Assembly: GCA_045596285.1 (NCBI GenBank)
Contig: JAZOCA010000159.1
Coordinates: forward strand, 1-27,017
Source: HGM11416 sp045596285
GTDB lineage: Bacteria > Bacillota > Clostridia > Christensenellales > Borkfalkiaceae
Direction: 5' to 3'
Length of the DNA stretch: 27,017 nt
Position 1 is the first letter of the stretch. Each line of letters opens with the position of its first letter. The notes below the pieces were generated by a model. The model did not search any database and was not told the DNA's origin. It worked only from the letters and a program-made list of their open reading frames with translations. A program made the position numbers and the translations under genes. Shown here piece by piece: positions 17,360-25,559 of the stretch.

Positions 17360-20300
17360 AAGCATCAAACTTTTATCCGTTATAATGGGTATTGCTTTAG
17401 CGTTTGCATTTATAGCAATGCTTCCTGTAACGGTTAAGCAAGCAAAAGCTGCTTCCACTCACAACGTGGTAATCAGCGGTGAAGACTTTGGCGAAGGTTC
17501 TTATGCAGTATCTTCAAGCACCGGCGCGGAAGGCGGTATGCAATACGACTTTAAAGAAGGCGCAACTGTTGCATTAAGCGGTAAAGCAGGTTTTGCATTA
17601 AGAATTAAGAACCTTAACAATGAAGTTATCAACATCAAACAATTCCGCTTTTACGTAAAAGGCAGCAACTTAGTATATTCAACCTATAATTCAACCTTTA
17701 CGTGCTTATGGGCAAACGGTGAATTAACCACCACCAATCACGGTGCTCGTTATGCTGTAATTCCCGCTAATTTCGACGGTTGGTTATTAATTCCTTTCAC
17801 CGAAATGAACTACTTACGCGCAAGCGCTGCAGGTAGCGACTGGGTATGGAATCAAAACACTCACTTAAGCGCTAGCGGAACTGGCGACTTAGCGCTTCCC
17901 ACAGGCGAAATTTATAGAATCGGTTACTATACTTTAGCAGGAACTTGCAACAAAGAATTAGTTGTTGGTGAACACGCTACTTACACCGAAACTATGGAAG
18001 GTTACGCTATTGACGAAGGTATTTACGCAGACTTAAATACTCTTGTTAAACCCGGCTCAGAACCCCTTATGAATATCGACTACGTTTACGGTATGAACGT
18101 TACCACCGCATCAAGCGAAAACGCAACCGTAGAAGCTAAAGAAGTATATCTTCCTTACGGTTATTCAACCACTCTTTCTGCAGAAATTGCAAGCGGTTAT
18201 TCACTTCAAAAAGTAACCCTTAAAACTGCAAGCGGTGCATCTACTTCTTCAAGAAGTTTAACCGTAACCAACAACCTTAAACTTAAAGCAAGAGAAGATG
18301 CTGTTGCAACCGTATACGCAACTAATTCAATTTTAATCGACGAATTAGATTCTACCGCTTTAGTAATGGATCCCGATAAAGGAACTGCAAGCGGTGCAAA
18401 CTACGGTGGTCAAATCAATATTCAAAACCAACTTGCTACTGCCGGACAAGACGGTATCGCAATTCGCGTTCGCAATACTTATTCAACCGAATACGAAATC
18501 AACACGATCTACTTAAATACAGTAGGTAATCATCAATGGTCTTTAGTAAACTCTGTAGTTACTTACGTTGGTTTAGATGGAACAGTAACCACCTATTGCC
18601 GTGGAACGGGTGCAGACGTTAAATACAGAAACACCAGAATTCCCGCTAACTTCGACGGTTACATGGTAATTCCTTTTAGTGAAATAGTTAGAACCCGCGT
18701 AGACGGAACTTACGATTGGACAAGAAACGAAGCGTTTAAATTAGTAAAAGATAGCGAAGATCCCATCCTTGCATATCCCAACACTAATTTATTAGGTATT
18801 CACATTTACATGGCAACTTCATTTAATAGCGTGGGCGCAAACGAAATTATTCTTGGCGACCTTTACACTTACACGGGCGAAGCGGCAACCTTTAACGCAA
18901 CTGCTCGCAGTGAATTTGCTCAAGATACCAGATGTGTCGCAGGCAATAACGGTTACTTAAACTTCACGGCATTCCCCGAAGCAAAAGCCACCGTTAAAGT
19001 TCAAATCAACGGCGTAGACGGCGTTAAAACCCCCGAAATGGAACTTGCAGGCGCTAAAGAAGAATATACTTTGGGTTACGGCGAAGCAATCGTTTTCAAC
19101 CCCGTTATGGATACTAAGTATTCTTTCGCAGGTTTAGAAATCACAAAGGGTGACGACGTTACTATCGGTTCTTCAACCACCTACGTTAACTTAGATAAGG
19201 CTGGCGGTTTGGTAACCGTAAACTTCCTTGCTAACGAAACCACAAGCTTTACTTTAAGCGAAGAAACTATCGACTTAACCGATAAAGCAGGTATTAAAGT
19301 AAGCGTTAACAACACTACTGAAAAAACTTTAGAATATTCTATCATTATCACGGATGGAACTTTAAACTTTATCGCATCAAACTCTGCAGGTTTAGAAAGC
19401 GTAGGTGGCGTAGTTAAATTTGCTAACGTATTCGCTATTCCCGCTGGCTTTGCAGGCGACGTTTATATTCCTTTCAACGTATATCGCGGTGCATATGGCA
19501 CACCCCAATACGCACCTTTCAACTATGCAGAAGGCGCTAAGCCTAACTCTGTAAGCGGTAAAATTTTCATCAACTGCGCAAGCGGACACACTAACGACGA
19601 ACTTCTTGCTATATTTAGCGGTTGGGAATACGTAACCGAACTTCCCGCAGTAACCCCCGCATCAAGCGAAAATGCTAACCTTTACGTTGAAGGCGAAGCA
19701 GATTTCGTTGACGGTGCTTTAGTAGACGTTACTTTAACGGATGAAGCAGGTAACGCAGGTAACGCTTCAAGAAGCCACGCCGTAAGATTCTCTGTTGCTG
19801 ATTTAGCAATTTCTTTCGACGTTGCAGGTATGGCTATCCGCGTTAAGAACACCACGGGTGCAGATTTCGGTATTAGATCTTACTTTACTACTATGGCAAA
19901 CGTTATTTTCGTGCCTCAAGCAGCGAACACCTTCACTTTAATTGATGCAGAAGGCAACGTTACCGAATGTAGCCACAGTAACAGAAATGTTATCATCCCC
20001 GCAGGATTTGACGGAACTATCGTTATTTCATTTGCAGAATTTGCAAACGACGTTCTTCCTTCAGGTTTAACCCAAAACGTAGATCGTAGCGCGCACGTTT
20101 TACAATTTATCGATTTATATACGGCAGGCACTCAAGGCAACGGCGTATTATTCGCTAAAGACGTAGCGTTTATTGCATACGATGGTAGCGTAAATATGAT
20201 GTCTGCTTTCGCTAACGCAGGAGTTCACCCCAGAATGGGCGAAGTAGAAGTTGCTAAAATAGTTGCTAAACAAATTGCCGTTTCTTCAGAAGAAGTTACT

Positions 20301-21305
20301 TTATCTAAAGAAAGCATTATCTTCGGTTCAAACGAAATTACTTTATATCCCACTCTTGGCAAAGTTATTACCGCAGTAGAATCAACCGAATTTATCTCTG
20401 CTAGCGTTAATGCAGACGGAACTTGGACTTTAACCGTTAACTATCCTTACACTTATGAAGGTGAATTCGTTGTTAACGCAACAGTTGCAGAAGAATTAAA
20501 AGTTGCTCTTACTGCAGGCGAAAACGGCGTCGTATATTACAACGGTTTTGCAGTAGAATCAAACTTTGCAGTTGCTAAAGATGCAGAATACGTTATCACA
20601 GTAGTTCCCGAAATCGGCTATAATGCAATCGTTAAAGTTGGCGATCAAGTAATCGAAGCAGGCGAAAATAACGAATACTTAATCCCCGCTAATACAGATG
20701 CTATTACCGTAGAATATCAAGAATCTTTTGCTAAACTTACCTCAACGGTAGAAGGCGCAGGTTCTGCTAAATTAAACGGCGAAGCATTAGTAAGCGGTAG
20801 TGCAAACTTAGCGCAAGCAATTTACACTCTTACCGTAGAAGTTCCCAACGGTTACTCCGTTGCCGTTAAACTAAACGGTGCAGAATTAACCGCAGGCGAA
20901 AACGGTTACGAAATCGTATTAGACGGTGATAAAGAATTAAGCGTTGTATTCGCAACCATCACTTACACCATTACTTACGATTTAGATAGAGGAACTGCAA
21001 ACAACCCCGCAACATACACCGTTTTAGACACTATTACTTTTGAAAACGCAACTAAAGAAGGTTACACCTTCAAGGGTTGGTTCATAATGGTAGACGGCGA
21101 AAAACAAGCAATTACCGGTATTGAAGCAGGTAGCACCGGCGATATAACCGTATTTGCAGAATTCGAAATCGCAACTCAATCTTCTACTTCAGTTGGTGGC
21201 GGTGAAATGAGTTCTTGCGCTTCAGCAGTAGGCACTAGCGGTCTTGGCTTATTAGCAGTTTTAGGCTTAGCAGTAATTATCAGAAAAAAATCACAAAAGG
21301 CGTAA
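17349..21305 (+). CDS. Large modular surface protein: four jelly-roll-like modules, Flg_new domain, Cys-tail
   Basis: 1318 residues. A signal peptide (about 1-35) is followed by four related modules near 45-220, 340-515, 635-765 and 805-945. Each has a strand such as AGFALRIKN, DGIAIRVRN, AGIKVSVNN or AGMAIRVKN, and then IPANFDGWLLIPF or a close variant (IPANFDGYMVIPF, IPAGFAGDVYIPF, IPAGFDGTIVISF). The end of the 476-residue protein carries the same module. Between them are beta-rich linkers. Residues 1205-1272 match the InlB/Listeria-Bacteroides type Flg_new repeat (TYDLDRG, then EGYTFKGWF). The tail is GGGEMSSC, a Gly/Leu hydrophobic helix and RKKSQKA, resembling a sorting signal. There is no catalytic motif, so it is probably a multivalent glycan-binding protein displayed on the surface; that is inference. 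The start is supported by GGAG nearby. Confidence 0.75.
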   Translation: MKSKSIKLLSVIMGIALAFAFIAMLPVTVKQAKAASTHNVVISGEDFGEGSYAVSSSTGAEGGMQYDFKEGATVALSGKAGFALRIKNLNNEVINIKQFRFYVKGSNLVYSTYNSTFTCLWANGELTTTNHGARYAVIPANFDGWLLIPFTEMNYLRASAAGSDWVWNQNTHLSASGTGDLALPTGEIYRIGYYTLAGTCNKELVVGEHATYTETMEGYAIDEGIYADLNTLVKPGSEPLMNIDYVYGMNVTTASSENATVEAKEVYLPYGYSTTLSAEIASGYSLQKVTLKTASGASTSSRSLTVTNNLKLKAREDAVATVYATNSILIDELDSTALVMDPDKGTASGANYGGQINIQNQLATAGQDGIAIRVRNTYSTEYEINTIYLNTVGNHQWSLVNSVVTYVGLDGTVTTYCRGTGADVKYRNTRIPANFDGYMVIPFSEIVRTRVDGTYDWTRNEAFKLVKDSEDPILAYPNTNLLGIHIYMATSFNSVGANEIILGDLYTYTGEAATFNATARSEFAQDTRCVAGNNGYLNFTAFPEAKATVKVQINGVDGVKTPEMELAGAKEEYTLGYGEAIVFNPVMDTKYSFAGLEITKGDDVTIGSSTTYVNLDKAGGLVTVNFLANETTSFTLSEETIDLTDKAGIKVSVNNTTEKTLEYSIIITDGTLNFIASNSAGLESVGGVVKFANVFAIPAGFAGDVYIPFNVYRGAYGTPQYAPFNYAEGAKPNSVSGKIFINCASGHTNDELLAIFSGWEYVTELPAVTPASSENANLYVEGEADFVDGALVDVTLTDEAGNAGNASRSHAVRFSVADLAISFDVAGMAIRVKNTTGADFGIRSYFTTMANVIFVPQAANTFTLIDAEGNVTECSHSNRNVIIPAGFDGTIVISFAEFANDVLPSGLTQNVDRSAHVLQFIDLYTAGTQGNGVLFAKDVAFIAYDGSVNMMSAFANAGVHPRMGEVEVAKIVAKQIAVSSEEVTLSKESIIFGSNEITLYPTLGKVITAVESTEFISASVNADGTWTLTVNYPYTYEGEFVVNATVAEELKVALTAGENGVVYYNGFAVESNFAVAKDAEYVITVVPEIGYNAIVKVGDQVIEAGENNEYLIPANTDAITVEYQESFAKLTSTVEGAGSAKLNGEALVSGSANLAQAIYTLTVEVPNGYSVAVKLNGAELTAGENGYEIVLDGDKELSVVFATITYTITYDLDRGTANNPATYTVLDTITFENATKEGYTFKGWFIMVDGEKQAITGIEAGSTGDITVFAEFEIATQSSTSVGGGEMSSCASAVGTSGLGLLAVLGLAVIIRKKSQKA

Positions 21306-21308
21306 AAT

Positions 21309-22319
21309 ATGATTAAACTTATTCAACGTGAGTTGTTAAGTTGTGAGGCTATAGTCCGCCGCGCTCCTAATGGGGAACTTATTCTCGTTTCGCAGTGCGG
21401 GGACGTAACCGAGCCCGCTCCTTTAAACCGCGTATACGTATGGCACAGTAAAGACGACGGCGAAAGTTGGTCTAAGCGTGAACTTATCGTTCCTGAAGAC
21501 GGTAGGGCAGTTTATCAAACTGAAGTTAGCGTTATAGATGACGAAATAAGGGTTTATTTAACCTATCACAGCGGTAAATTTTGCAACAACGAACACGTAA
21601 CGCTCGTTAGTAAAGATAGCGGGTATACTTGGACTCGTGGCGACGATTTACCACTTAACGGCTTCTATTTTGTTCGCGGGTTGTTAAGGGAAGGGAACAC
21701 TCATTACCTTCCTTACCAACTTTACGACCTTGAAAAAGAAGTTTCGGCTAAACTATACGAAGAAAACAAGTATATATGGGATGCCGGAATGGATTTTGTA
21801 AGAAGCGGGGTTTTAATAAGCCACGATAACGGAAAAACTTATGCGCGTTGCCAAAAAGAAGCGCTTCAACCTTTAAAAGACGAACAAGGTAAACTTAAAT
21901 TCGTATGGAGCGAACCCGCTCTTGTAAGACTTCCCGATGGCAGACTTGCTATGCTTCTTCGTCGCGATTTAAGCGGTAGGCTTGAAATAACCTATTCTTC
22001 TGACGACGGAATGACCTGGAGCGAGCCTGTTGCTACCGATATACCCAACCCAAGCAACAAAGTTAAACTTTGCGCTTTAGAAGGGGGTAAAATAGCCCTT
22101 TTCCATACGCCAAATTCAAAACACGGCATTTCTAATCGCCATCCTTTAGAAGTTTGGATTAGTGCCGACGGTATGCAAACTTGGGAGCAAAAGATTCCTT
22201 TATGGGAATTAGACGGGTGGATTTCTTATCCCGATGGGTTTATTGAAAATGGAATTGCTTACGTTGCCGTAGAATTTAACCGCCACGACGTATATTTTAT
22301 TAAGCAAAAGATTTTTTAA
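21309..22319 (+). CDS. Cytoplasmic sialidase-fold (BNR) glycosidase-like protein
   Basis: 336 residues with no signal peptide, closing the operon three bases after the modular protein gene. Five Asp boxes mark the propeller blades: SKDDGESW (47-54), SKDSGYTW (101-108), SHDNGKTY (171-178), SSDDGMTW (230-237) and SADGMQTW (285-292). Arginines that could bind an acidic sugar carboxylate lie at R17/R18, R123, R218/R219 and R324, but I cannot assign the catalytic triad. Family members cleave or transfer sialic and other acidic sugars; many annotated as exo-sialidase have other or unknown activities. Being cytoplasmic, it would act on the oligosaccharide after import, which fits a surface-capture, ABC-uptake, internal-cleavage pathway. 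A rho-independent terminator follows 29 bases after its stop. Confidence 0.8.
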   Translation: MIKLIQRELLSCEAIVRRAPNGELILVSQCGDVTEPAPLNRVYVWHSKDDGESWSKRELIVPEDGRAVYQTEVSVIDDEIRVYLTYHSGKFCNNEHVTLVSKDSGYTWTRGDDLPLNGFYFVRGLLREGNTHYLPYQLYDLEKEVSAKLYEENKYIWDAGMDFVRSGVLISHDNGKTYARCQKEALQPLKDEQGKLKFVWSEPALVRLPDGRLAMLLRRDLSGRLEITYSSDDGMTWSEPVATDIPNPSNKVKLCALEGGKIALFHTPNSKHGISNRHPLEVWISADGMQTWEQKIPLWELDGWISYPDGFIENGIAYVAVEFNRHDVYFIKQKIF

Positions 22320-22347
22320 TAGATTAACTTGTTTATAGCAATAAAAG

Positions 22348-22378
22348 CGCTTTGCCTAAATTAGGTAAGGCGTTTTTT
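22348..22378 (+). terminator. Rho-independent terminator of the glycan operon
   Basis: CGCTTTGCCTA and TAGGTAAGGCG form an 11-bp stem (two G-U pairs) with a 3-base loop, followed by TTTTTT. It starts 29 bases after the last gene of the operon. Confidence 0.9.
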
Positions 22379-22407
22379 ATTATATATTTTCGCTCTTAGT
22401 AAAATGC

Positions 22408-22445
22408 AAAAATAGGCGATAATCGACCTATATCCCTACTTTTTT
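22408..22445 (+). repeat. Dispersed intergenic element, copy 4
   Basis: AAAAA, six bases, core ATAATCGACCTATA, six bases, CTTTTTT. TAGG and CCTA can pair around the core, extended by the A and T runs past one bulged C. It sits 30 bases after the operon terminator, in the same direction. Confidence 0.8.
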
Positions 22446-22753
22446 ACATTTATTAAATTTGGCAAAGCAAAAAAAGCAGTTGTTTTTACTTTGAAAGAGG
22501 GTTTTTAAAGTTGGTGGTTTTTTGTTTTTTAAAAACAAATAAAAATAGGCAAAACCGTTATGGTCTTTTATGCTTGATAAATTATAAAAATATGAGATAA
22601 TCGACCTATAGGCTAACTTTTTGTTTGTTTTTAGGGCTATAAGGCGCGTTTAAAAAGGGTTTTATTGCGCATAGTAAATAAATAATGCTTTTATAATAAA
22701 ATAAATTAAAATAATAAAATTTTGCTTTTAATAAGATTTTTTATGGCTTTTGA
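22446..22753. other. AT-rich non-coding gap with no recognisable gene
   Basis: Apart from copy 5 of the dispersed element, this part of the 538-base gap is AT-rich, holds no open frame with a ribosome site, and shows no tRNA, riboswitch or large hairpin that I can recognise. Confidence 0.5.
22586..22622 (+). repeat. Dispersed intergenic element, copy 5
   Basis: AAAAA, six bases, core ATAATCGACCTATA, six bases, CTTTTT. Apart from the A/T runs the arms do not pair well, so this copy does not look like a classical terminator. Confidence 0.8.
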
Positions 22754-22782
22754 TTGCTAAATTTTAAAAAAAATGTTAATAT
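22754..22782 (+). promoter_or_regulatory. Probable promoter of the small membrane protein gene
   Basis: TTGCTA, a 17-base spacer and TAATAT, with TG one base before the -10. It lies about 75 bases before ATG 22858; the leader contains an alternating GC tract and AAGGAG. The match is moderate and in AT-rich DNA. Confidence 0.45.
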
Positions 22783-22857
22783 GTATATATAAGAGTGCGC
22801 GCGCGCATACCGTAAGGGCGGTTTTTATGGCGTTCGCGTTTAAAAAAGGAGATAAAT

Positions 22858-23427
22858 ATGAATAATAAAAAATTAAAAACTGCATCAATAGTGGCGCTTG
22901 CCCTTGTTGGCGCTTCACTTATTTTTACGTTCGTTTTACTGCTTTTGGGCGTATACGGAAATTCGCTTATTAAGGTAGAAGGTGGAACTGGCGATCCCTC
23001 TACCGATTTAGGTCAAGGCATAGGAATGGCTTGCACAATTTCCATTCACATAATATTTGTTGCGTTCACAATGATAGTAAAACTAGTAAACCTATTAGTG
23101 GGCTTGTCTTCTTGTTTTGCAAGAAAGAAAAGGGCTGCAATTATTACGGTTGCGGTATTCACTTGCATAATAACCGCGCTTTCGGCTGTTATAGGTGCGT
23201 TCACTTTATCGGTTTACCCCGAAATTGCGGCGGGTAACGCTAATTCTACTTTAGTTTATATCGCATTAATTTTAATGCCTTTAACCGATTTATTATGGGG
23301 CGCAGTAGCAATTTCACGTGCGGTAATACTTTCTAAGCAAGCAAAGCAAAACGCTAAAGTAGAAGAAGAAAATCAAGTTTTAGAACCGGTTATTATAGGC
23401 GAAGAAGGTAGCGATAATAACGGCTAA
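22858..23427 (+). CDS. Small membrane protein, four predicted helices, unknown function
   Basis: 189 residues, not recognised. Hydrophobic segments lie near 9-33, 57-84, 93-117 and 131-155, so it should be an integral membrane protein with a cytoplasmic basic turn (ARKKR, 88-92). The last 30 residues are hydrophilic and glutamate-rich (KVEEENQVLEP and onward) and probably cytoplasmic. The loop at 40-55 is Gly/Asp-rich. The start is supported by AAGGAG about 8 bases upstream. It stands alone between the glycan operon terminator and tyrS, 136 bases before tyrS, with copy 6 of the dispersed element just after it. There is no enzyme or transporter motif that I can name. Confidence 0.8.
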   Translation: MNNKKLKTASIVALALVGASLIFTFVLLLLGVYGNSLIKVEGGTGDPSTDLGQGIGMACTISIHIIFVAFTMIVKLVNLLVGLSSCFARKKRAAIITVAVFTCIITALSAVIGAFTLSVYPEIAAGNANSTLVYIALILMPLTDLLWGAVAISRAVILSKQAKQNAKVEEENQVLEPVIIGEEGSDNNG

Positions 23428-23458
23428 AAGGCTAAAAAAATAAAACGCTAAAAAAGTT

Positions 23459-23494
23459 AAAATGGTTGATAATCGACCTATAGCGGGGCTTTTT
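23459..23494 (+). repeat. Dispersed intergenic element, copy 6
   Basis: AAAA, six bases, core ATAATCGACCTATA, six bases, CTTTTT, starting 31 bases after the membrane protein gene and in its direction. The arms do not pair. It lies in the tyrS upstream region. Confidence 0.8.
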
Positions 23495-23563
23495 AAAGGT
23501 AAAACAAACAAAAAAAGGCAATAATTAAGGTAAAAATAACAGTTTATATATTAAGGAGAAATT

Positions 23564-24778
23564 ATGGCAACAAACGTTTTTGATACCCTTAAGGCAAGGG
23601 GATTTATTAAACAAACGGTTTACGAAGAAGATTTATACAAGATGTTAGGTAGCGAAAGCGTTCCTTTCTACGTTGGGTTCGACCCCACGGCAGACAGTTT
23701 ACATATCGGCCACTATATTCCCATTATAGCGATGGCGCACATGCAAAGGGCAGGTCATAAACCCATTGCGTTAATCGGCGGTGGTACGGCAATGATAGGC
23801 GATCCTTCTGGCAGAACGGATATGCGTTCTATGATGACCAAAGAAACCATTGCGCACAACGTAGAATGTTTTAAAAAGCAGATGTCTCGTTTTATAGATT
23901 TCGAAGGTGAAAACGCTGCAATTTTGGTAAACAACGCAGATTGGCTTTTAAACCTTAATTACGTAGATTTCTTGCGTGACGTTGGCGTTTACTTTTCAGT
24001 AAACCATATGTTAACTTGCGATTGCTTTAAAACCAGAATGGAAAAAGGACTTTCTTTCCTTGAATTCAACTATATGTTAATGCAGGGTTACGATTTTTAC
24101 GTTCTTTCTAAAGAATACGGCTGTAAACTTCAACTTGGCGGTAACGATCAATGGTCTAATATGCTTGCGGGCGCAGACCTTATTCGCCGTAAAGAACAAA
24201 AAGACGCGTTTGCAATGACCTTTACTTTGCTTTTAAATAGCGAAGGCAAGAAGATGGGTAAAACGGCAAAGGGCGCTTTATGGCTTGATGAAAACAAAAC
24301 CACGCCTTACGAATTCTACCAGTACTTTAGAAACGTAGAAGATTGCAAGGTAGAAGAATGCATGAAACTTTTAACCTTTATGGATCTTGAAGAAATTGCA
24401 GAACTTACCGCTCATCAAGACGAACGCATTAACCACGCTAAAGAACGCCTTGCATACGAAGTTACAAAACTCGTTCACGGCGAAGAAAAAGCAGAAGAGT
24501 GCAGAAAGCAAGCAAAGGCTGCCTTTGGTGGGGATAGCGCAAATATGCCTTGCATAGAAATAAGCAAAGAAGTAACCTTTATTCCCGAAATTATGGTAAA
24601 CGCAAAAATAGCGCCTTCACGCGGGGAAGCAAGACGTTTAGTTGAAGGCGGTGGCGTTTCTATTAACGAAGATAAGGTTACCACCGCAAATATGACTTTA
24701 AGTGAAGAAATAATTGCCAAAGGTGAATTCGTTTTACATAAAGGCAAAAAAGTTCACGTTAGAATTAAGTTAGTTTAA
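23564..24778 (+). CDS. tyrS: Tyrosyl-tRNA synthetase
   Basis: 404 residues, a normal bacterial TyrRS length. It charges tRNA-Tyr with tyrosine in the cytoplasm. The class I signatures are HIGH (47-50) in the Rossmann fold and KMGKT (230-234), the TyrRS form of KMSKS. GGGTAMIGDPSGR (72-84) and LQLGGNDQW (189-197) are typical TyrRS tyrosine-site segments. The C-terminal 60 residues form an S4-type RNA-binding domain (PSRGEARRLVEGGGVSIN). The ATG has AAGGAG at good spacing. Many Firmicutes regulate tyrS by a T-box leader, but the 136 bases upstream are too short and lack the T-box GGTGGNACCGCG sequence. A strong terminator follows at 24806. Confidence 0.97.
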   Translation: MATNVFDTLKARGFIKQTVYEEDLYKMLGSESVPFYVGFDPTADSLHIGHYIPIIAMAHMQRAGHKPIALIGGGTAMIGDPSGRTDMRSMMTKETIAHNVECFKKQMSRFIDFEGENAAILVNNADWLLNLNYVDFLRDVGVYFSVNHMLTCDCFKTRMEKGLSFLEFNYMLMQGYDFYVLSKEYGCKLQLGGNDQWSNMLAGADLIRRKEQKDAFAMTFTLLLNSEGKKMGKTAKGALWLDENKTTPYEFYQYFRNVEDCKVEECMKLLTFMDLEEIAELTAHQDERINHAKERLAYEVTKLVHGEEKAEECRKQAKAAFGGDSANMPCIEISKEVTFIPEIMVNAKIAPSRGEARRLVEGGGVSINEDKVTTANMTLSEEIIAKGEFVLHKGKKVHVRIKLV

Positions 24779-24805
24779 TTTTTAAATTAAAATTATAAGA
24801 TGAAT

Positions 24806-24848
24806 TTACGGCGCTACTATGATTAAAGCGCCGTAAGTTTTAGTTTTT
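24806..24848 (+). terminator. Rho-independent terminator of tyrS
   Basis: TTACGGCGCT and AGCGCCGTAA form a perfect GC-rich 10-bp stem with an 11-base loop, followed by GTTTTAGTTTTT. It starts 28 bases after the tyrS stop. Confidence 0.9.
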
Positions 24849-24878
24849 ATAAGATTTAACGCGCCTTTGTTAACGCTT

Positions 24879-24914
24879 AAAAAGTGTGGCTATAGCGCGA
24901 TAAACGGGTGTTTT
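24879..24914 (-). repeat. Dispersed intergenic element, copy 8 (variant core)
   Basis: On the - strand: AAAA, six bases, core TTTATCGCGCTATA, six bases, CTTTTT. It is the one clear copy pointing against its neighbouring genes, between tyrS and yigZ, ending 12 bases before the yigZ ATG. The core centre is CGC instead of ACC. The arms do not pair. Confidence 0.65.
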
Positions 24915-24926
24915 GTGTAAAAAATT

Positions 24927-25556
24927 ATGGAATTTTTAACTGCAGATAAGGGTGATTACGTAACCGAAATAAAACGCTCTGAATTCATAGGTAAACTTGT
25001 TAAAGTGAATAGTGAAGAACAGGCTAAAGAATTTATTAACGGCGTAAAAAAAGAACATTCCCTTGCAACGCACAACTGTTACGCCTATATCGTTTATGAC
25101 GACGGTGTAGAGCGCGTAAGATATTCTGACGACGGCGAACCGCAAGGAACTGCGGGCTTGCCTATTTTAAACGTGCTTAAAAACAAGGGTTTTTATAACG
25201 TTGCCGTGGTTGTAACAAGGTATTTTGGTGGCGTTAAGTTGGGTGCGGGTGGTTTAGTTCGCGCTTATTCTGATGCGGCTGCGGGGGCTTGCAATAACGC
25301 AACCGTTACAAAATGCGTGTTATGCAGTACCTATCAAGTAGATTTTTCTTACGATAATTACAAGCGGTTTTCTACCTTTAAAATGCCTAAATATTCTAAA
25401 ACGCTTAGCACGGAATATTCAGATAAAGTTTACGTAAAGTTTGCCGTAAGAAAGGAAGATGGCGATTTATTCGTTAGTTCGTTTGAAAATTTTTATAACA
25501 AAAAGCAGGCTATAGCACGATTATCGGATATTATTTACGAATTTGAAGAGATTTAG
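24927..25556 (+). CDS. yigZ: YigZ/IMPACT family protein (UPF0029)
   Basis: 209 residues. The N-terminal IMPACT domain is clear: KRSEFIGKLVKV (15-26), THNCYAYIV (48-56), SDDGEPQGTAGLPIL (66-80) and VVTRYFGGVKLGAGGLVRAY (94-113), with the family's usual C-terminal half of ferredoxin-like fold. Bacterial members (YigZ, YvyE) are conserved and poorly understood; links to translation or proline dipeptidase-like activity have been proposed for relatives. It is the first gene of a three-gene set with recX and birA, four bases before recX. The ribosome site is weak (AT-rich TGTAAAAAATT before the ATG), and copy 8 of the dispersed element sits immediately upstream. Confidence 0.93.
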   Translation: MEFLTADKGDYVTEIKRSEFIGKLVKVNSEEQAKEFINGVKKEHSLATHNCYAYIVYDDGVERVRYSDDGEPQGTAGLPILNVLKNKGFYNVAVVVTRYFGGVKLGAGGLVRAYSDAAAGACNNATVTKCVLCSTYQVDFSYDNYKRFSTFKMPKYSKTLSTEYSDKVYVKFAVRKEDGDLFVSSFENFYNKKQAIARLSDIIYEFEEI

Positions 25557-25559
25557 AAC

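Noticed and set aside
22795..22835. Alternating GTGCGCGCGCGCAT tract and small ACCG/CGGT hairpin in the leader of the membrane protein gene
   Set aside because: The alternating tract is only 14 bases and the hairpin has a 4-bp stem; too little to claim Z-DNA, attenuation or a terminator.
23428..23563. T-box or other riboswitch upstream of tyrS
   Set aside because: Only 136 bases are available, part is occupied by element copy 6, and no T-box sequence or terminator/antiterminator pair is visible.
24872..24896. Promoter for yigZ using TTGTTA and TATAGC
   Set aside because: The spacer is 18 bases, the -10 is weak, and the TATA is part of the dispersed element's core, where other copies show no matching -35.
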